From NCBI RefSeq assembly GCF_003347515.1, contig NZ_QEII01000276.1:1-64000 (forward strand): DNA of 64,000 nucleotides, given 5' to 3'. This DNA comes from Rhodoferax ferrireducens. Its GTDB lineage: Bacteria > Pseudomonadota > Gammaproteobacteria > Burkholderiales > Burkholderiaceae_C. Shown piece after piece: positions 51,435 through 60,904 of this stretch (position 1 is its first letter; each line of letters starts with the position of its first letter). The translations under genes were made by a program, and so were the position numbers. The notes below the pieces were generated by a model. It had not been told where the DNA came from. It searched no databases and saw only the letters and a program-made list of their open reading frames with translations.

Positions 51435-52313
51435 CTACAGGCCCGGCTTCAAGGGGTGAGCCATCTCGATGTGCACAATCCCCGCCTCTTCAAACGGCTC
51501 ACCCCGTGGTAAGAAACCCAGCCGGGCATAAAAACCTTCGGCTGAGCGCTGGGCGTGCAAGCGCACTTCATGGTCGCCACGCTGGGTTGCGGCCAGCATC
51601 AAAGCCTGCAGCACATCGCGACCCACATGGGCGCTGCGCAACAGGCGGTTAACGGCCATGCGGCCAATTTGACTCACACCGGGCGCGTGCTGCAGCAGGC
51701 GCCCAGTGGCCACGGGCAGGCCCAGGCGGTTGCGGGCCAGCGCGTGAACAGCACTCTCGTCGGCTTCGTCCCACTCCATGTCGACCGGAATGCGCTGCTC
51801 TTCCAGAAACACCTCGGTACGGACCTGGCTCGCGGCGGGCCCAAGGGCTTGCCATGTCCCCAACTCAACCCGCACCATGGGCTCCCAGGCCTCGTAGCCC
51901 ACCATGATGTCGCGCAAACCGATCGGGACCGGTCTGGAGGTTTGCGTCGCGGGGTCCGCAAACACGTAAATCAGTTCGCAGCTAATCAGGTGTTCATTGC
52001 CCCGGAAGATGGCGCCGTCAAAGGCCAGGGACGAGGTACCGATGCGGCGGCATTTAAGCGCCACCTCCAGTTGATCGTCCGCCCGCGCCGAGGCATGGAA
52101 TTCGACGGTGGCTTTTTTGACATACAACTCGCCCCCCAACGTTTGCATGGTGGTGTCGTAGGGCAAGGCCAAGGCACGCCAATAGTCGGTCATGGCGGTA
52201 TCGAAGTACATCAGGTAGTGGGCGTTAAAGACGATGCGCTGCATGTCCACTTCCGCCCAGCGCACGCGCAGACGGTGGAAAAAACGAAAATCCTGGCGGG
52301 TTGTGTCAGTCAT
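51435..52313 (-). CDS. YbgC/FadM-type acyl-CoA thioesterase fused to GNAT acetyltransferase
   Basis: 292 residues from ATG 52313-52311; the longer open frame upstream lies in the esterase gene in another phase. Residues 1-135 are a hotdog thioesterase (RVRWAEVDMQRIVFNAHYLM, FDTAMTDYWRALALPYD, ATVEFHASARADDQLEVALK). Residues 150-292 are a GNAT domain (RTEVFLEEQRIPVDMEWDEA, IGRMAVNRLLRSAHVG, RSAEGFYARLGFLPRGEPFE). Fusion suggests acyl release and acetyl transfer on a shared substrate, as in some Burkholderiales. The start overlaps the esterase end by 8 bases. Confidence 0.88.
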   Translation of the reverse strand: MTDTTRQDFRFFHRLRVRWAEVDMQRIVFNAHYLMYFDTAMTDYWRALALPYDTTMQTLGGELYVKKATVEFHASARADDQLEVALKCRRIGTSSLAFDGAIFRGNEHLISCELIYVFADPATQTSRPVPIGLRDIMVGYEAWEPMVRVELGTWQALGPAASQVRTEVFLEEQRIPVDMEWDEADESAVHALARNRLGLPVATGRLLQHAPGVSQIGRMAVNRLLRSAHVGRDVLQALMLAATQRGDHEVRLHAQRSAEGFYARLGFLPRGEPFEEAGIVHIEMAHPLKPGL

Positions 52314-53277
52314 GGTGGGCTTGCGATTGAAAAGCTGTTTTAAGGGCGCGGGCCGCATCGGCATGGGCGCGGTGGGCTTCGGGGACGGCGCGCCCCATTT
52401 TGATGAATTCGTGCACCACGCCGCGGTAAATCTCCAGGTCCACGGGCACACCGGCGGCACGCAGTTTATCGGCATACAAAACCCCTTCGTCCACCAAGGG
52501 GTCGCATTCGGCCAGGCCGAACCATGCGGGGGCGACGCCCTCCACATCCGGCGCATTCAAGGGGGCAAAGCGCCAGTCGTCGCGGTCGGCGGCCGTGCGG
52601 AGGTAGTGGTTGAAGAAATAAGTGATATGCGGCTCTTCCAGCAAGAAACCACGGGCAAATGTCTTGTGTGACGGTGTGTCTTCGTGTGCCGCGCAACCGG
52701 GGTAAAACAGCAGTTGCAAGGCCAATGGCAAGGCCGCGTCGCGGGCGTGCACGGCGCAGGCTGCGGCCAAGGTGCCTCCCGCGCTGTCGCCGCCCACTGC
52801 GATACGACTGACGTCCAGGCCGACGTCGGCACCGTGTTGGGCGACCCACTGCACGGCATCCCAGGCGTCGTCATGCGCCACCGGAAACTTGTGTTTGGGC
52901 GCCAGGCGGTAGTCCACCGACAGCACGGCGCAAGCGGCCAGATGACTCAAAGTGCGGCACAGCACGTCGTGGGTCGCAATGCTGCCAATGGTGAAGCCAC
53001 CGCCATGGAAATAGACCAGAACTGGCAACTTCTCGCCCGATGGGGCATAGAGGCGCACGGGCAAGTCATGGTCATCACGGGTGGGAAACGTAAAGCTTTC
53101 AATCCGATGGAGTTTGGGCGAAGGGATTTCCAGCACCCCCGCGCCCACCTCATAAGCAGCGCGGGCCTGCACGGGCGTGAGCGCATGCAGCGGCACGGGT
53201 GCGGCGCGTGCCATGCGCTCCAGCACACTGTGCATGGCGGGTGTGAGCAGTGCTCGGGGGTTGCGGTGGTGACTCAT
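52306..53277 (-). CDS. Alpha/beta hydrolase, hormone-sensitive-lipase family
   Basis: 323 residues from ATG 53277-53275 (MSHHRNP); the open frame extends upstream but a family-like start is here. HGGGFTIGS forms the oxyanion hole, GDSAGGTLAAA holds the catalytic Ser, ECDPLVDEG the Asp and GVVHEFIKMG the His. Such enzymes cleave short-chain esters. It is probably co-transcribed with the thioesterase-GNAT gene downstream. Confidence 0.93.
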   Translation of the reverse strand: MSHHRNPRALLTPAMHSVLERMARAAPVPLHALTPVQARAAYEVGAGVLEIPSPKLHRIESFTFPTRDDHDLPVRLYAPSGEKLPVLVYFHGGGFTIGSIATHDVLCRTLSHLAACAVLSVDYRLAPKHKFPVAHDDAWDAVQWVAQHGADVGLDVSRIAVGGDSAGGTLAAACAVHARDAALPLALQLLFYPGCAAHEDTPSHKTFARGFLLEEPHITYFFNHYLRTAADRDDWRFAPLNAPDVEGVAPAWFGLAECDPLVDEGVLYADKLRAAGVPVDLEIYRGVVHEFIKMGRAVPEAHRAHADAARALKTAFQSQAHHD

Positions 53278-53430
53278 GCAGGCGGGCTCGTGAAAATGAG
53301 GGATACAGCAAGTTCTTTTAACTGAAATTGCACGACAAAATTCGTTGACAAAGAACAAATCACAGAGCGTGGAACTCCTATATTTTCAGCGTCATGTGAG
53401 CATTTTTTTGAGATTGCTGGGGAGGGATCG

Positions 53431-53766
53431 ATGACAAATGTAACCTTGGGTGCGTCGGTCTTGCTGTTGTCTCTTGCAGCATTCGCCGCCAACACGTCCC
53501 CACCTGATCGTTCTCATTTGAGTTCTTTGACGGAGACGGAACTCAAGACGATCTACCTTCACTGTGAGCAACTGGCATCGACCACGCTCCTGGATTTCAA
53601 CTCGGCCGCACACTGCTCAACGGTGTCAGAAGAGCTTCTTGAGCGCAGCTTTGGCGGCAACTTCAAACAGTTGCTGCAGTGGTGGCACAGCACCCGGAGC
53701 GGTTGCAGGCAGAACGCGGACTGCGCGAACGAACGAGATCACCAAACGACACCGAACGGGCCATGA
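53431..53766 (+). CDS. Hypothetical secreted protein
   Basis: 111 residues; GGGGAGGGATCG precedes ATG 53431. Signal peptide (LGASVLLLSLAAFAA), then a helical acidic part (ETELKTIYLHCEQLASTTLL) with paired cysteines (HCEQ, HCST, GCRQNADC) that could form disulfides. Not recognised. The interval 53278-53430 before it has no gene. Confidence 0.55.
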   Translation: MTNVTLGASVLLLSLAAFAANTSPPDRSHLSSLTETELKTIYLHCEQLASTTLLDFNSAAHCSTVSEELLERSFGGNFKQLLQWWHSTRSGCRQNADCANERDHQTTPNGP

Positions 53767-53905
53767 TAGTTGGCTTGATGAGGCGTCTTTTGATGAAGTA
53801 GTGGTAGACGCGGCAAGCACTTGCTGGCACCCGGGCGCAGACAGCTGTAACGGCATGCAGGGTTCTTGTTAAAGTGCAACTCTTCCCCCAACATCGCACA
53901 CCGCC

Positions 53906-55042
53906 ATGGCACTTATTTACTACGTGACTCAAATCCAGTTCGAGTTTGGCGCCATCAAGCTGCTCAAACAAGAGTGTGAGCGTGTCGGTATCACCCGTCC
54001 GCTGATCGTGACCGACCCCGGCGTTAAAGCGGCTGGCCTGTTGCAAAAAGCGCTGGATGCCCTGCCCGGCGTGACGGTGACTGTGTTTGACCAGACGCCC
54101 TCCAACCCCACCGAGGCGGCCGTGCGCGCCGCCGCAGCGCTTTACAAGAATCAAAAGTGTGATGGGCTGATCGCCGTCGGTGGCGGCTCGGCCATTGATT
54201 GCGCCAAAGGCGTGGCCATTGCGGCCACGCACGAAGGCCCGCTCACCCACTACGCCACGATCGAAGGGGGGGCACCCCGTATCACGGACCGAGTCGCCCC
54301 CTTGATTGCGGTGCCAACCACCAGCGGCACCGGTAGCGAAGTGGCGCGCGGTGCCATCATCATCGTGGACGACCACCGCAAGCTGGGGTTTCATTCCTGG
54401 CATTTGGTACCCAAGGCTGCCATTTGCGACCCCGAACTCACCCTGGGTTTGCCGCCGAAACTCACCGCCGCCACCGGCATGGACGCCATCGCGCATTGCA
54501 TGGAAACCTTCATGGCGCCGGCCTTCAACCCGCCGGCCGATGGCATTGCGCTGGACGGGCTGACGCGTGGCTGGGCGCATATTGAACGCGCCACACGCGA
54601 CGGTGCTGACCGTGAAGCGCGCCTGAACATGATGAGCGCTTCCATGCAGGGCGCCATGGCGTTCCAGAAAGGCCTGGGTTGCGTGCATTCGCTCAGCCAC
54701 AGCCTGGGCGGGGTGGATCCCCGCCTTCACCATGGCACGTTGAACGCCATGTTTTTGCCTGTCGTCATACGCTTCAACGCGTCCGCCGAATCGATCCAGA
54801 AAGAGCAGCGCCTGCAACGCATGGCGCATGCCATGGGACTTGCCTCGGCCAGCGACATTCCGGAGGCCATCAAGGACATGAACGCCCGGCTGGACCTGCC
54901 CACCGGGCTGGCCGCCATGGGCGTGCAAAGCGACTGGTTTGACAAAATCATCGCCGGCGCCATGCTTGACCATTGCCACAAGACCAACCCGCGCATCGCG
55001 AGCGTGGATGAGTACCGCGATATGCTGACGCAGTCCATGTAG
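53906..55042 (+). CDS. Iron-containing alcohol dehydrogenase
   Basis: 378 residues. GVKAAGLLQKALDALPGVTV, the NAD-binding GGGSAIDCAKGVAI, PTTSGTGSEVARGA, and the metal ligands Asp/His in DPELTLGLPP, DAIAHCMETF, HSLSHSLGGVDPRLHHGTLN. This is the complete group III ADH layout. It would oxidise an alcohol or reduce an aldehyde with NAD(P). It stands alone on the plus strand. Confidence 0.94.
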   Translation: MALIYYVTQIQFEFGAIKLLKQECERVGITRPLIVTDPGVKAAGLLQKALDALPGVTVTVFDQTPSNPTEAAVRAAAALYKNQKCDGLIAVGGGSAIDCAKGVAIAATHEGPLTHYATIEGGAPRITDRVAPLIAVPTTSGTGSEVARGAIIIVDDHRKLGFHSWHLVPKAAICDPELTLGLPPKLTAATGMDAIAHCMETFMAPAFNPPADGIALDGLTRGWAHIERATRDGADREARLNMMSASMQGAMAFQKGLGCVHSLSHSLGGVDPRLHHGTLNAMFLPVVIRFNASAESIQKEQRLQRMAHAMGLASASDIPEAIKDMNARLDLPTGLAAMGVQSDWFDKIIAGAMLDHCHKTNPRIASVDEYRDMLTQSM

Positions 55043-55161
55043 CCTCTGCAAAAAATAGCTTGTCCTGAAATTCAAACGCATCGCCCGCCATCGACTGGCA
55101 CCAACATTGCTAGTATGTGTCCACAGTGAGGCTTTGCCTTGCCCAATCAACGAGACGAACT

Positions 55162-58100
55162 ATGTCCATTCACGCTGCACTGAACCACGTTACCCACTAC
55201 AAATACGACCGTCTGGTCAATCTGGGTCCCCAGGTCATCCGCTTGCGGCCAGCGCCGCATTGCCGCAGCAAGATCATCTCGTACTCGCTCAAGGTCGAGC
55301 CGGCTGACCATTACATCAACTGGCAACAAGACCCGTTCGCGAACTACCAGGGCCGGCTGGTCTTTGAGAAGAAAACACGTGAATTCAAGGTCACGGTCGA
55401 TCTGGTGGTGGAGATGGCGGTGTACAACCCCTTCGACTTCTTCCTGGAGCCGGCGGCCGAAAACTTCCCTTTCAGCTACGAAGAGCTGCTGAAACAGGAA
55501 CTAGCGCCCTACCTGGCGGCTGATGAACTGACCGAACCGATGAAGGCCTGTCTGGCCCGCATCGACCGCAAGGAGCGCCGCACCATCGATTTTCTGGTCG
55601 ACTTGAACCAGATGGTGCACAAGGCCATCAGTTACACGATTCGCATGGAGCCCGGTGTGCAGACACCGGAAGAAACACTCACGCTGGGGTCCGGCTCGTG
55701 CCGCGATTCGGCTTGGCTGATGGTGCAGCTGTTGCGCAATTGCGGGCTGGCGGCACGCTTTGTGTCCGGCTATTTGATTCAGTTGAAACCGGATGTGAAA
55801 TCCCTCGACGGCCCCAGCGGCACCGAAGTCGATTTCACCGACCTGCACGCCTGGTGCGAGGTGTACCTGCCCGGCGCGGGCTGGGTTGGGCTGGACGCCA
55901 CCTCCGGCTTGCTGGCCGGCGAAGGCCACATTCCGTTGGCCTGCACGCCGCAACCGTCGGGCGCAGCGCCCATCGAAGGCGGCATGGACAAGTGCGAGGT
56001 CGAATTCGCCCATCACATGGCCGTGACACGTATTTACGAGTCACCGCGCGTCACCAAGCCTTATACCGAAGAGCAGTGGTCCGACGTCATGACACTTGGT
56101 AACGCGGTGGACAAGGAGCTCATGGCCAGCGATGTGCGCCTGACCATGGGGGGTGAGCCCACTTTCGTAGCGGTAGATGACCGCGATGCACCAGAATGGA
56201 ACACGGACGCGCTGGGGCCAACGAAACGGGGCTTTGCCACCGAGTTGGTGCAAAAACTGCGTACCGAATACGGTGAAGGCGGCTTTCTGCACTTCGGTCA
56301 AGGCAAGTGGTACCCCGGAGAACAGTTGCCGCGCTGGGCCCTCAACATTTACTGGCGCGCGGATCGCCAGCCCGTGTGGGCCAACCCGGCGCTGTTCACC
56401 GACGAACGTGCGCCGACGCACTACACCAGCGAAGACGCCCGGCGCTTTACGCAAACCTTGGCGGCCAAGCTCGGCATCACCGACCAACACATGTTGGGCG
56501 CCTACGAAGACGTGTGGTACTACCTGTGGCGCGAGCGCCGCCTGCCCGTTAACGTGGACCCGTTCAACTCCAAACTGGACGATGAGATGGAGCGCGCACG
56601 CTTGCGCCGCGTGTTCGAGCAAAAGCTGGATTCGGTGGTGGGCTACGTGCTGCCGCTCAAGGTTGCTGAAAAACCCGCCCCTGAAGGGCCGCTGTGGACC
56701 ACGGGTTCCTGGTTCCTGCGCGATGAACGCATGTACCTGATGCCGGGCGACTCGCCCATGGGGCTGCGCCTGCCGCTGGACTCGCTGCCCTGGGTCAGCG
56801 AGGCGGATTACCCCTACCTGCTTGAGCAAGATCCGTCCGCTCCGCGTTCGGGTCTGGCCGCACACGGTGAGATTGCGGCACGTTATGGTCAGAGTTCATC
56901 GCCTTACCTGACCGGCTCCGGGCCACAACCCGAAGCCGTGTGGAAATTTCAGGATGCAAGCCGCGTGGCTGTGAGCCCGGTGACGAGCAGCGCGCAAACC
57001 GCTCTGCAAACTGAACCGGACGACTTTGCGCGGATTCCCCTGCACAAGGAATCAGCGCATTGGATCACCCGTACCGCCTTGTGTGTTGAAGTGCGCGACC
57101 CACGCCGCGCCAGCGGCCCGAAGGCCGAGGCGGTCGGCAAGAAGTCGGGGGTGATGTACATCTTCATGCCGCCGCTCGAAAAGCTGGAGGACTACCTGCA
57201 TTTGCTGGCGGCAATCGAAGCCACGGCCGAAGGGCTGGGCCTCAAGATCGTGCTGGAAGGCTACCCGCCTCCGCGCGACCCGCGCCTCAAGCTGCTGCAA
57301 GTCACGCCCGACCCCGGCGTGATCGAGGTCAACATCCATCCGGTGAACAACTGGAAGGAATTGGTCAAGAACACCGAGTTCTTGTACAACGTGGCGTTCG
57401 AGTCGCGCTTGTCGGCCGAGAAGTTCATGAAGGACGGTCGCCACACCGGCACGGGCGGTGGCAACCACTTTGTGATGGGCGGTGCGACACCGGCTGACAG
57501 TCCGTTTTTGCGCAAGCCTGAGCTGCTGGCCAGCCTGCTGCTGTTCTGGCACAACCACCCTTCCCTGAGCTATCTGTTCAGCGGCATGTTCGTTGGACCC
57601 ACCAGCCAGGCGCCGCGTGTGGACGAGGCCAGAAACGACCAACTTTATGAGCTGGAAATAGCCATCGAGCAAATCTACAAAAGCCGCGAACTGCATGGCC
57701 ACAGCATGCCGCCTTGGCTGGTGGACCGCACGCTGCGCAACATCCTGATCGATGCCACCGGCAACACGCACCGCAGCGAGTTTTCCATCGACAAGATGTA
57801 CTCGCCCGACTCGGCCACCGGTCGCCTGGGCTTGCTGGAATTGCGCGCCTTCGAGATGCCGCCGCACCCGCGCATGAGCATCGTGCAGCAGCTATTGTTG
57901 CGCGCCTTGGTCGCCCGCTTCTGGAAAGCGCCTTACAAAGCGCCCGCTACGCGCTGGGGCACCGAGTTGCATGACCGCTTCCTGCTGCCCATATTCATCA
58001 AAATGGACTTTGATGACGTCATGGCTGAAATGCGCAGCGCCGGTTTCGCGTTCGACAGCAGCTGGTTTGCGCCGCATTACGAATTCCGCTTCCCCGTCGT

Positions 58101-58641
58101 CGGCTCGATCCAGTCAGCCAGCATTGAACTCACCTTGCGCAATGCGCTGGAGCCCTGGCATGTGATGGGTGAGGAAGGCGTGCCGGGTGGCACTGCCCGT
58201 TATGTGGACTCCTCTCTGGAGCGCATTGAGGTCCATGTGACCGGCCTGAACGAGAGCCGCTACGTGGTCACCTGCAATGGTCGTGCCCTGCCCCTGCAAT
58301 CGACCGGCACCATGGGCGAATACGCGGCTGGTGTGCGCTACAAGGCCTGGAATCCGCCTTCGGCGCTGCATCCCAGCATCGCCATTCATGCGCCACTGAC
58401 GTTTGACATTGTGGACACCTGGATGAAGCGCTCCGTCGGCGGCTGCCAGTACTACGTTGCCCACCCGGGTGGCTTGAACCCCGACACCTTCCCGGTGAAC
58501 TCCTACGAGGCGGAGAGTCGACGCATGTCACGCTTTGTCGCCATGGGTCACACCCCAGGCACGCTGGTCGTTCCGCCGGCCACCATCAACGTGGCGGCCA
58601 GTCGGGAGTTTCCATTCACGCTGGATTTGCGACGCGGCTAG
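55162..58641 (+). CDS. Large transglutaminase-like protein with DUF2126
   Basis: 1159 residues from ATG 55162. The first 15 codons of the longer open frame lack family likeness. Residues 1-90 are the bacterial transglutaminase N-terminal beta domain (HVTHYKYDRLVNLGPQVIRL). The papain-like core has Cys 180 (GSGSCRDSAW), His 229 (DLHAWCEVYL) and Asp 245 (GLDATSG). From about residue 300 to the end lies DUF2126 (TMGGEPTFVAVDDRDAPEWN, HTGTGGGNHFVMGGATPADS, LLLFWHNHPSLSYLFSGMF). Such genes cluster with the ATP-grasp/alpha-E protein at 60905 and are proposed to form a peptide-ligation or protein-tagging system. Confidence 0.93.
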   Translation: MSIHAALNHVTHYKYDRLVNLGPQVIRLRPAPHCRSKIISYSLKVEPADHYINWQQDPFANYQGRLVFEKKTREFKVTVDLVVEMAVYNPFDFFLEPAAENFPFSYEELLKQELAPYLAADELTEPMKACLARIDRKERRTIDFLVDLNQMVHKAISYTIRMEPGVQTPEETLTLGSGSCRDSAWLMVQLLRNCGLAARFVSGYLIQLKPDVKSLDGPSGTEVDFTDLHAWCEVYLPGAGWVGLDATSGLLAGEGHIPLACTPQPSGAAPIEGGMDKCEVEFAHHMAVTRIYESPRVTKPYTEEQWSDVMTLGNAVDKELMASDVRLTMGGEPTFVAVDDRDAPEWNTDALGPTKRGFATELVQKLRTEYGEGGFLHFGQGKWYPGEQLPRWALNIYWRADRQPVWANPALFTDERAPTHYTSEDARRFTQTLAAKLGITDQHMLGAYEDVWYYLWRERRLPVNVDPFNSKLDDEMERARLRRVFEQKLDSVVGYVLPLKVAEKPAPEGPLWTTGSWFLRDERMYLMPGDSPMGLRLPLDSLPWVSEADYPYLLEQDPSAPRSGLAAHGEIAARYGQSSSPYLTGSGPQPEAVWKFQDASRVAVSPVTSSAQTALQTEPDDFARIPLHKESAHWITRTALCVEVRDPRRASGPKAEAVGKKSGVMYIFMPPLEKLEDYLHLLAAIEATAEGLGLKIVLEGYPPPRDPRLKLLQVTPDPGVIEVNIHPVNNWKELVKNTEFLYNVAFESRLSAEKFMKDGRHTGTGGGNHFVMGGATPADSPFLRKPELLASLLLFWHNHPSLSYLFSGMFVGPTSQAPRVDEARNDQLYELEIAIEQIYKSRELHGHSMPPWLVDRTLRNILIDATGNTHRSEFSIDKMYSPDSATGRLGLLELRAFEMPPHPRMSIVQQLLLRALVARFWKAPYKAPATRWGTELHDRFLLPIFIKMDFDDVMAEMRSAGFAFDSSWFAPHYEFRFPVVGSIQSASIELTLRNALEPWHVMGEEGVPGGTARYVDSSLERIEVHVTGLNESRYVVTCNGRALPLQSTGTMGEYAAGVRYKAWNPPSALHPSIAIHAPLTFDIVDTWMKRSVGGCQYYVAHPGGLNPDTFPVNSYEAESRRMSRFVAMGHTPGTLVVPPATINVAASREFPFTLDLRRG

Positions 58642-58669
58642 GCTGCTGTTCCGAAGAAACGGCTGACGA

Positions 58670-59107
58670 TTATTTCTTGCTGTGTGCCAGGCCAAGATTT
58701 GATTTTGGCCCGCTTTTCTTGACGAAAGACAGAATCTCCTTGTCACTGCGCCGGATGTGCAGTGACAACCAGTCGCGCAGCACGGTAGACAACTGCGAGG
58801 CCACCGTAAAGCTTCCGGCCGCATATTTTTTGTGCAGGCCATGCAGGTCCTCAATAAACTTGTCGTGACCCTGTTTGTGCTGCACCAGGTTCGGAAAGTT
58901 GAGGGACGCCATCAGTTGCTCTTCCCGTTGCAGGTGCTCAACCGTGTAGCGGATCAATTCGTCCAGGATTCTGGCGACAACATCCTGGCCGCGTCCCTGG
59001 CTGGTCGCCGTGTGCAATTCATTGACCAGATCGACCAGCTGGCGATGGTCCTTGTCAATCGGGCCGTTGTCGATCACCAGGTCATCTGCCCATTCAAAAT
59101 ACGCCAT
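58670..59107 (-). CDS. Bacteriohemerythrin
   Basis: 145 residues. FEWADDLVIDNGPIDKDHRQ gives the first His (21), then YTVEHLQREEQLM (His and Glu), HKQGHDKFIEDL (two His) and SLHIRRSDKEI (His and Asp). These are the diiron ligands of hemerythrin in the right order. It binds O2 and may carry it to enzymes or serve as a sensor. It lies 49 bp downstream of the chemoreceptor on the same strand, consistent with oxygen-linked taxis. Confidence 0.94.
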   Translation of the reverse strand: MAYFEWADDLVIDNGPIDKDHRQLVDLVNELHTATSQGRGQDVVARILDELIRYTVEHLQREEQLMASLNFPNLVQHKQGHDKFIEDLHGLHKKYAAGSFTVASQLSTVLRDWLSLHIRRSDKEILSFVKKSGPKSNLGLAHSKK

Positions 59108-59155
59108 CGCCAGTCCTCCAGATTTGATTAAGGTGGACTGTCTGCTGTCCCGCGG

Positions 59156-60742
59156 TCATGCCATCGCCCTGTCATACGCCAAAGCCGGGCCACCGCGATG
59201 ACCCAGTTTGAACACCCTCACGATCTGCACCATGTTTTGTGCTTGATGCTCCAGGGACTGGGCGGCGGCCGCGGCTTCTTCCACCAAGGCCGCATTGGAT
59301 TGGGTGACCTGGTCCATCTGGGTCATGGCCTGGTTGATCTGGTCAATACCGGCGGACTGGTCCTGGCTGGCCGTGGTGATCTCGCCCATGATGTCCGCCA
59401 CGCGCCGCACGCTGACGACGAGTTCATCCATGGTGCTGCCAGCCTGCTCCACCAGCTTGCAGCCTTCGTTCACATTGTCGACCGATGCCCCGATCAGGGT
59501 CTTGATCTCCTTGGCCGCCGTCGCCGAACGGCCGGCCAGACTGCGCACCTCGCTGGCCACCACGGCAAAGCCGCGCCCTTGCTCGCCCGCCCGCGCGGCT
59601 TCCACTGCCGCGTTCAGGGCCAGAATGTTGGTCTGGAAGGCAATGCCGTCAATCACGCCAATGATGTCGGCAATCTTTTTGGACGACACATTGATGGCTT
59701 CCATCGTCTGTACCACCTGCGCCACCACCGCACCGCCCTTGACGGCCACCTCGGATGCGGACCCGGCCAGCTGGTTGGCGTGCTTGCCGCTGGCAAAGTT
59801 CTGCTTGACGGTGGCCGCCAGCTCTTCCATGGAAGCCGCCGTCTGCTCCAGCGCACTGGCCTGTTCCTCGGTGCGGGAGGACAGGTCCAGGTTGCCGGCC
59901 GCGATCTGGCTGGTGGCGGTGGCCATGGCCCCCGAGCCACTGCGCACCTGGCTCACGATCGCCACCAGGCCGTCATTCATATCCTGCAGTGCCTGCAGCA
60001 ACTGGCCGCATTCGTCCTGGGTGCGCACGTCGATATGGCTGGACAAATCCCCCGAGGCGACCGTCCTGGCAAGGTGCACGGCCTCTTTCATGGGGCCCGT
60101 GATGGAGCGGGTAATCCAGTAGGCCAGGCTGGCACCGACCAGAACGCCGAGCACGCCCAGCATCAACATGAGGTTGCGGCCCATGTGAATGTTCTCCCTG
60201 ATGTCATCACTGCTGGCCACAACGATTTTTTTCTGCAATTCGGTCAAGGCCGTGATGGGGGCTTGTAACGCGTCCAGTGCCGGAAGCGTCTCGGTGTTCA
60301 TGGTGGTGATGGCCTCGTCCTTCTTGCCCTCATCCAGCAATTTGGCGACTTGGCTGAAAGAAAGCACATACTTGCCACGCAAATCCTTTAGCTGGGCCAG
60401 CAATGCCCGTCCTTCGGGCAGGTAAATCAGCTTGTCCAGCGTTGCCAAGGCTTCGCTAATGGCTTTCTTGTTGGCCTCGATCTGGGCTTTCAGCTTGGCC
60501 GTCTGCGTCTGGTCGGTCGCAATAAGCAACTCCATCGTGCTCCGGGCGTTGGCCCTCGTCGTTGCATTGATCACGTTGGCCGCCTCGGCCTTGACCCAGT
60601 CCTTCTCGATGATCCTGCTGTTGATGTCACCCACTTCATTGAATCCCAGGACACCAATCAAAACCATGCCCAACATCATCTGGATAAGCATTGCAAATGC
60701 TAACCCCAGGCGAGTACCGATTCTCAGGTTGCCGATGTTCAT
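59156..60742 (-). CDS. Methyl-accepting chemotaxis protein
   Basis: 528 residues. Helix 1 ([20 protein letters not shown]), a four-helix-bundle periplasmic sensor (to about 187), helix 2 ([20 protein letters not shown]), HAMP domain ([20 protein letters not shown]) and the long signalling coil with the tip [20 protein letters not shown] and [20 protein letters not shown]. Sensor ligand unknown. It probably reads the same stimulus as the hemerythrin gene next to it, although that is inference. Confidence 0.95.
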   Translation of the reverse strand: MNIGNLRIGTRLGLAFAMLIQMMLGMVLIGVLGFNEVGDINSRIIEKDWVKAEAANVINATTRANARSTMELLIATDQTQTAKLKAQIEANKKAISEALATLDKLIYLPEGRALLAQLKDLRGKYVLSFSQVAKLLDEGKKDEAITTMNTETLPALDALQAPITALTELQKKIVVASSDDIRENIHMGRNLMLMLGVLGVLVGASLAYWITRSITGPMKEAVHLARTVASGDLSSHIDVRTQDECGQLLQALQDMNDGLVAIVSQVRSGSGAMATATSQIAAGNLDLSSRTEEQASALEQTAASMEELAATVKQNFASGKHANQLAGSASEVAVKGGAVVAQVVQTMEAINVSSKKIADIIGVIDGIAFQTNILALNAAVEAARAGEQGRGFAVVASEVRSLAGRSATAAKEIKTLIGASVDNVNEGCKLVEQAGSTMDELVVSVRRVADIMGEITTASQDQSAGIDQINQAMTQMDQVTQSNAALVEEAAAAAQSLEHQAQNMVQIVRVFKLGHRGGPALAYDRAMA

Positions 60743-60904
60743 GTGTCTCCTCTGATTTGGATTGGCCGTTTCAGCGATTGTCGGGGTTAGCCTTCTTGGT
60801 ATACCTGCCGCGGTGGCCTAAACGCAGCATGCTTGACATGAATCAAATTCAGAGAATGCCGCACTGCTTTGCGCGCCCCGCCAAAAACGCGGCGGGCGTC
60901 GCGG

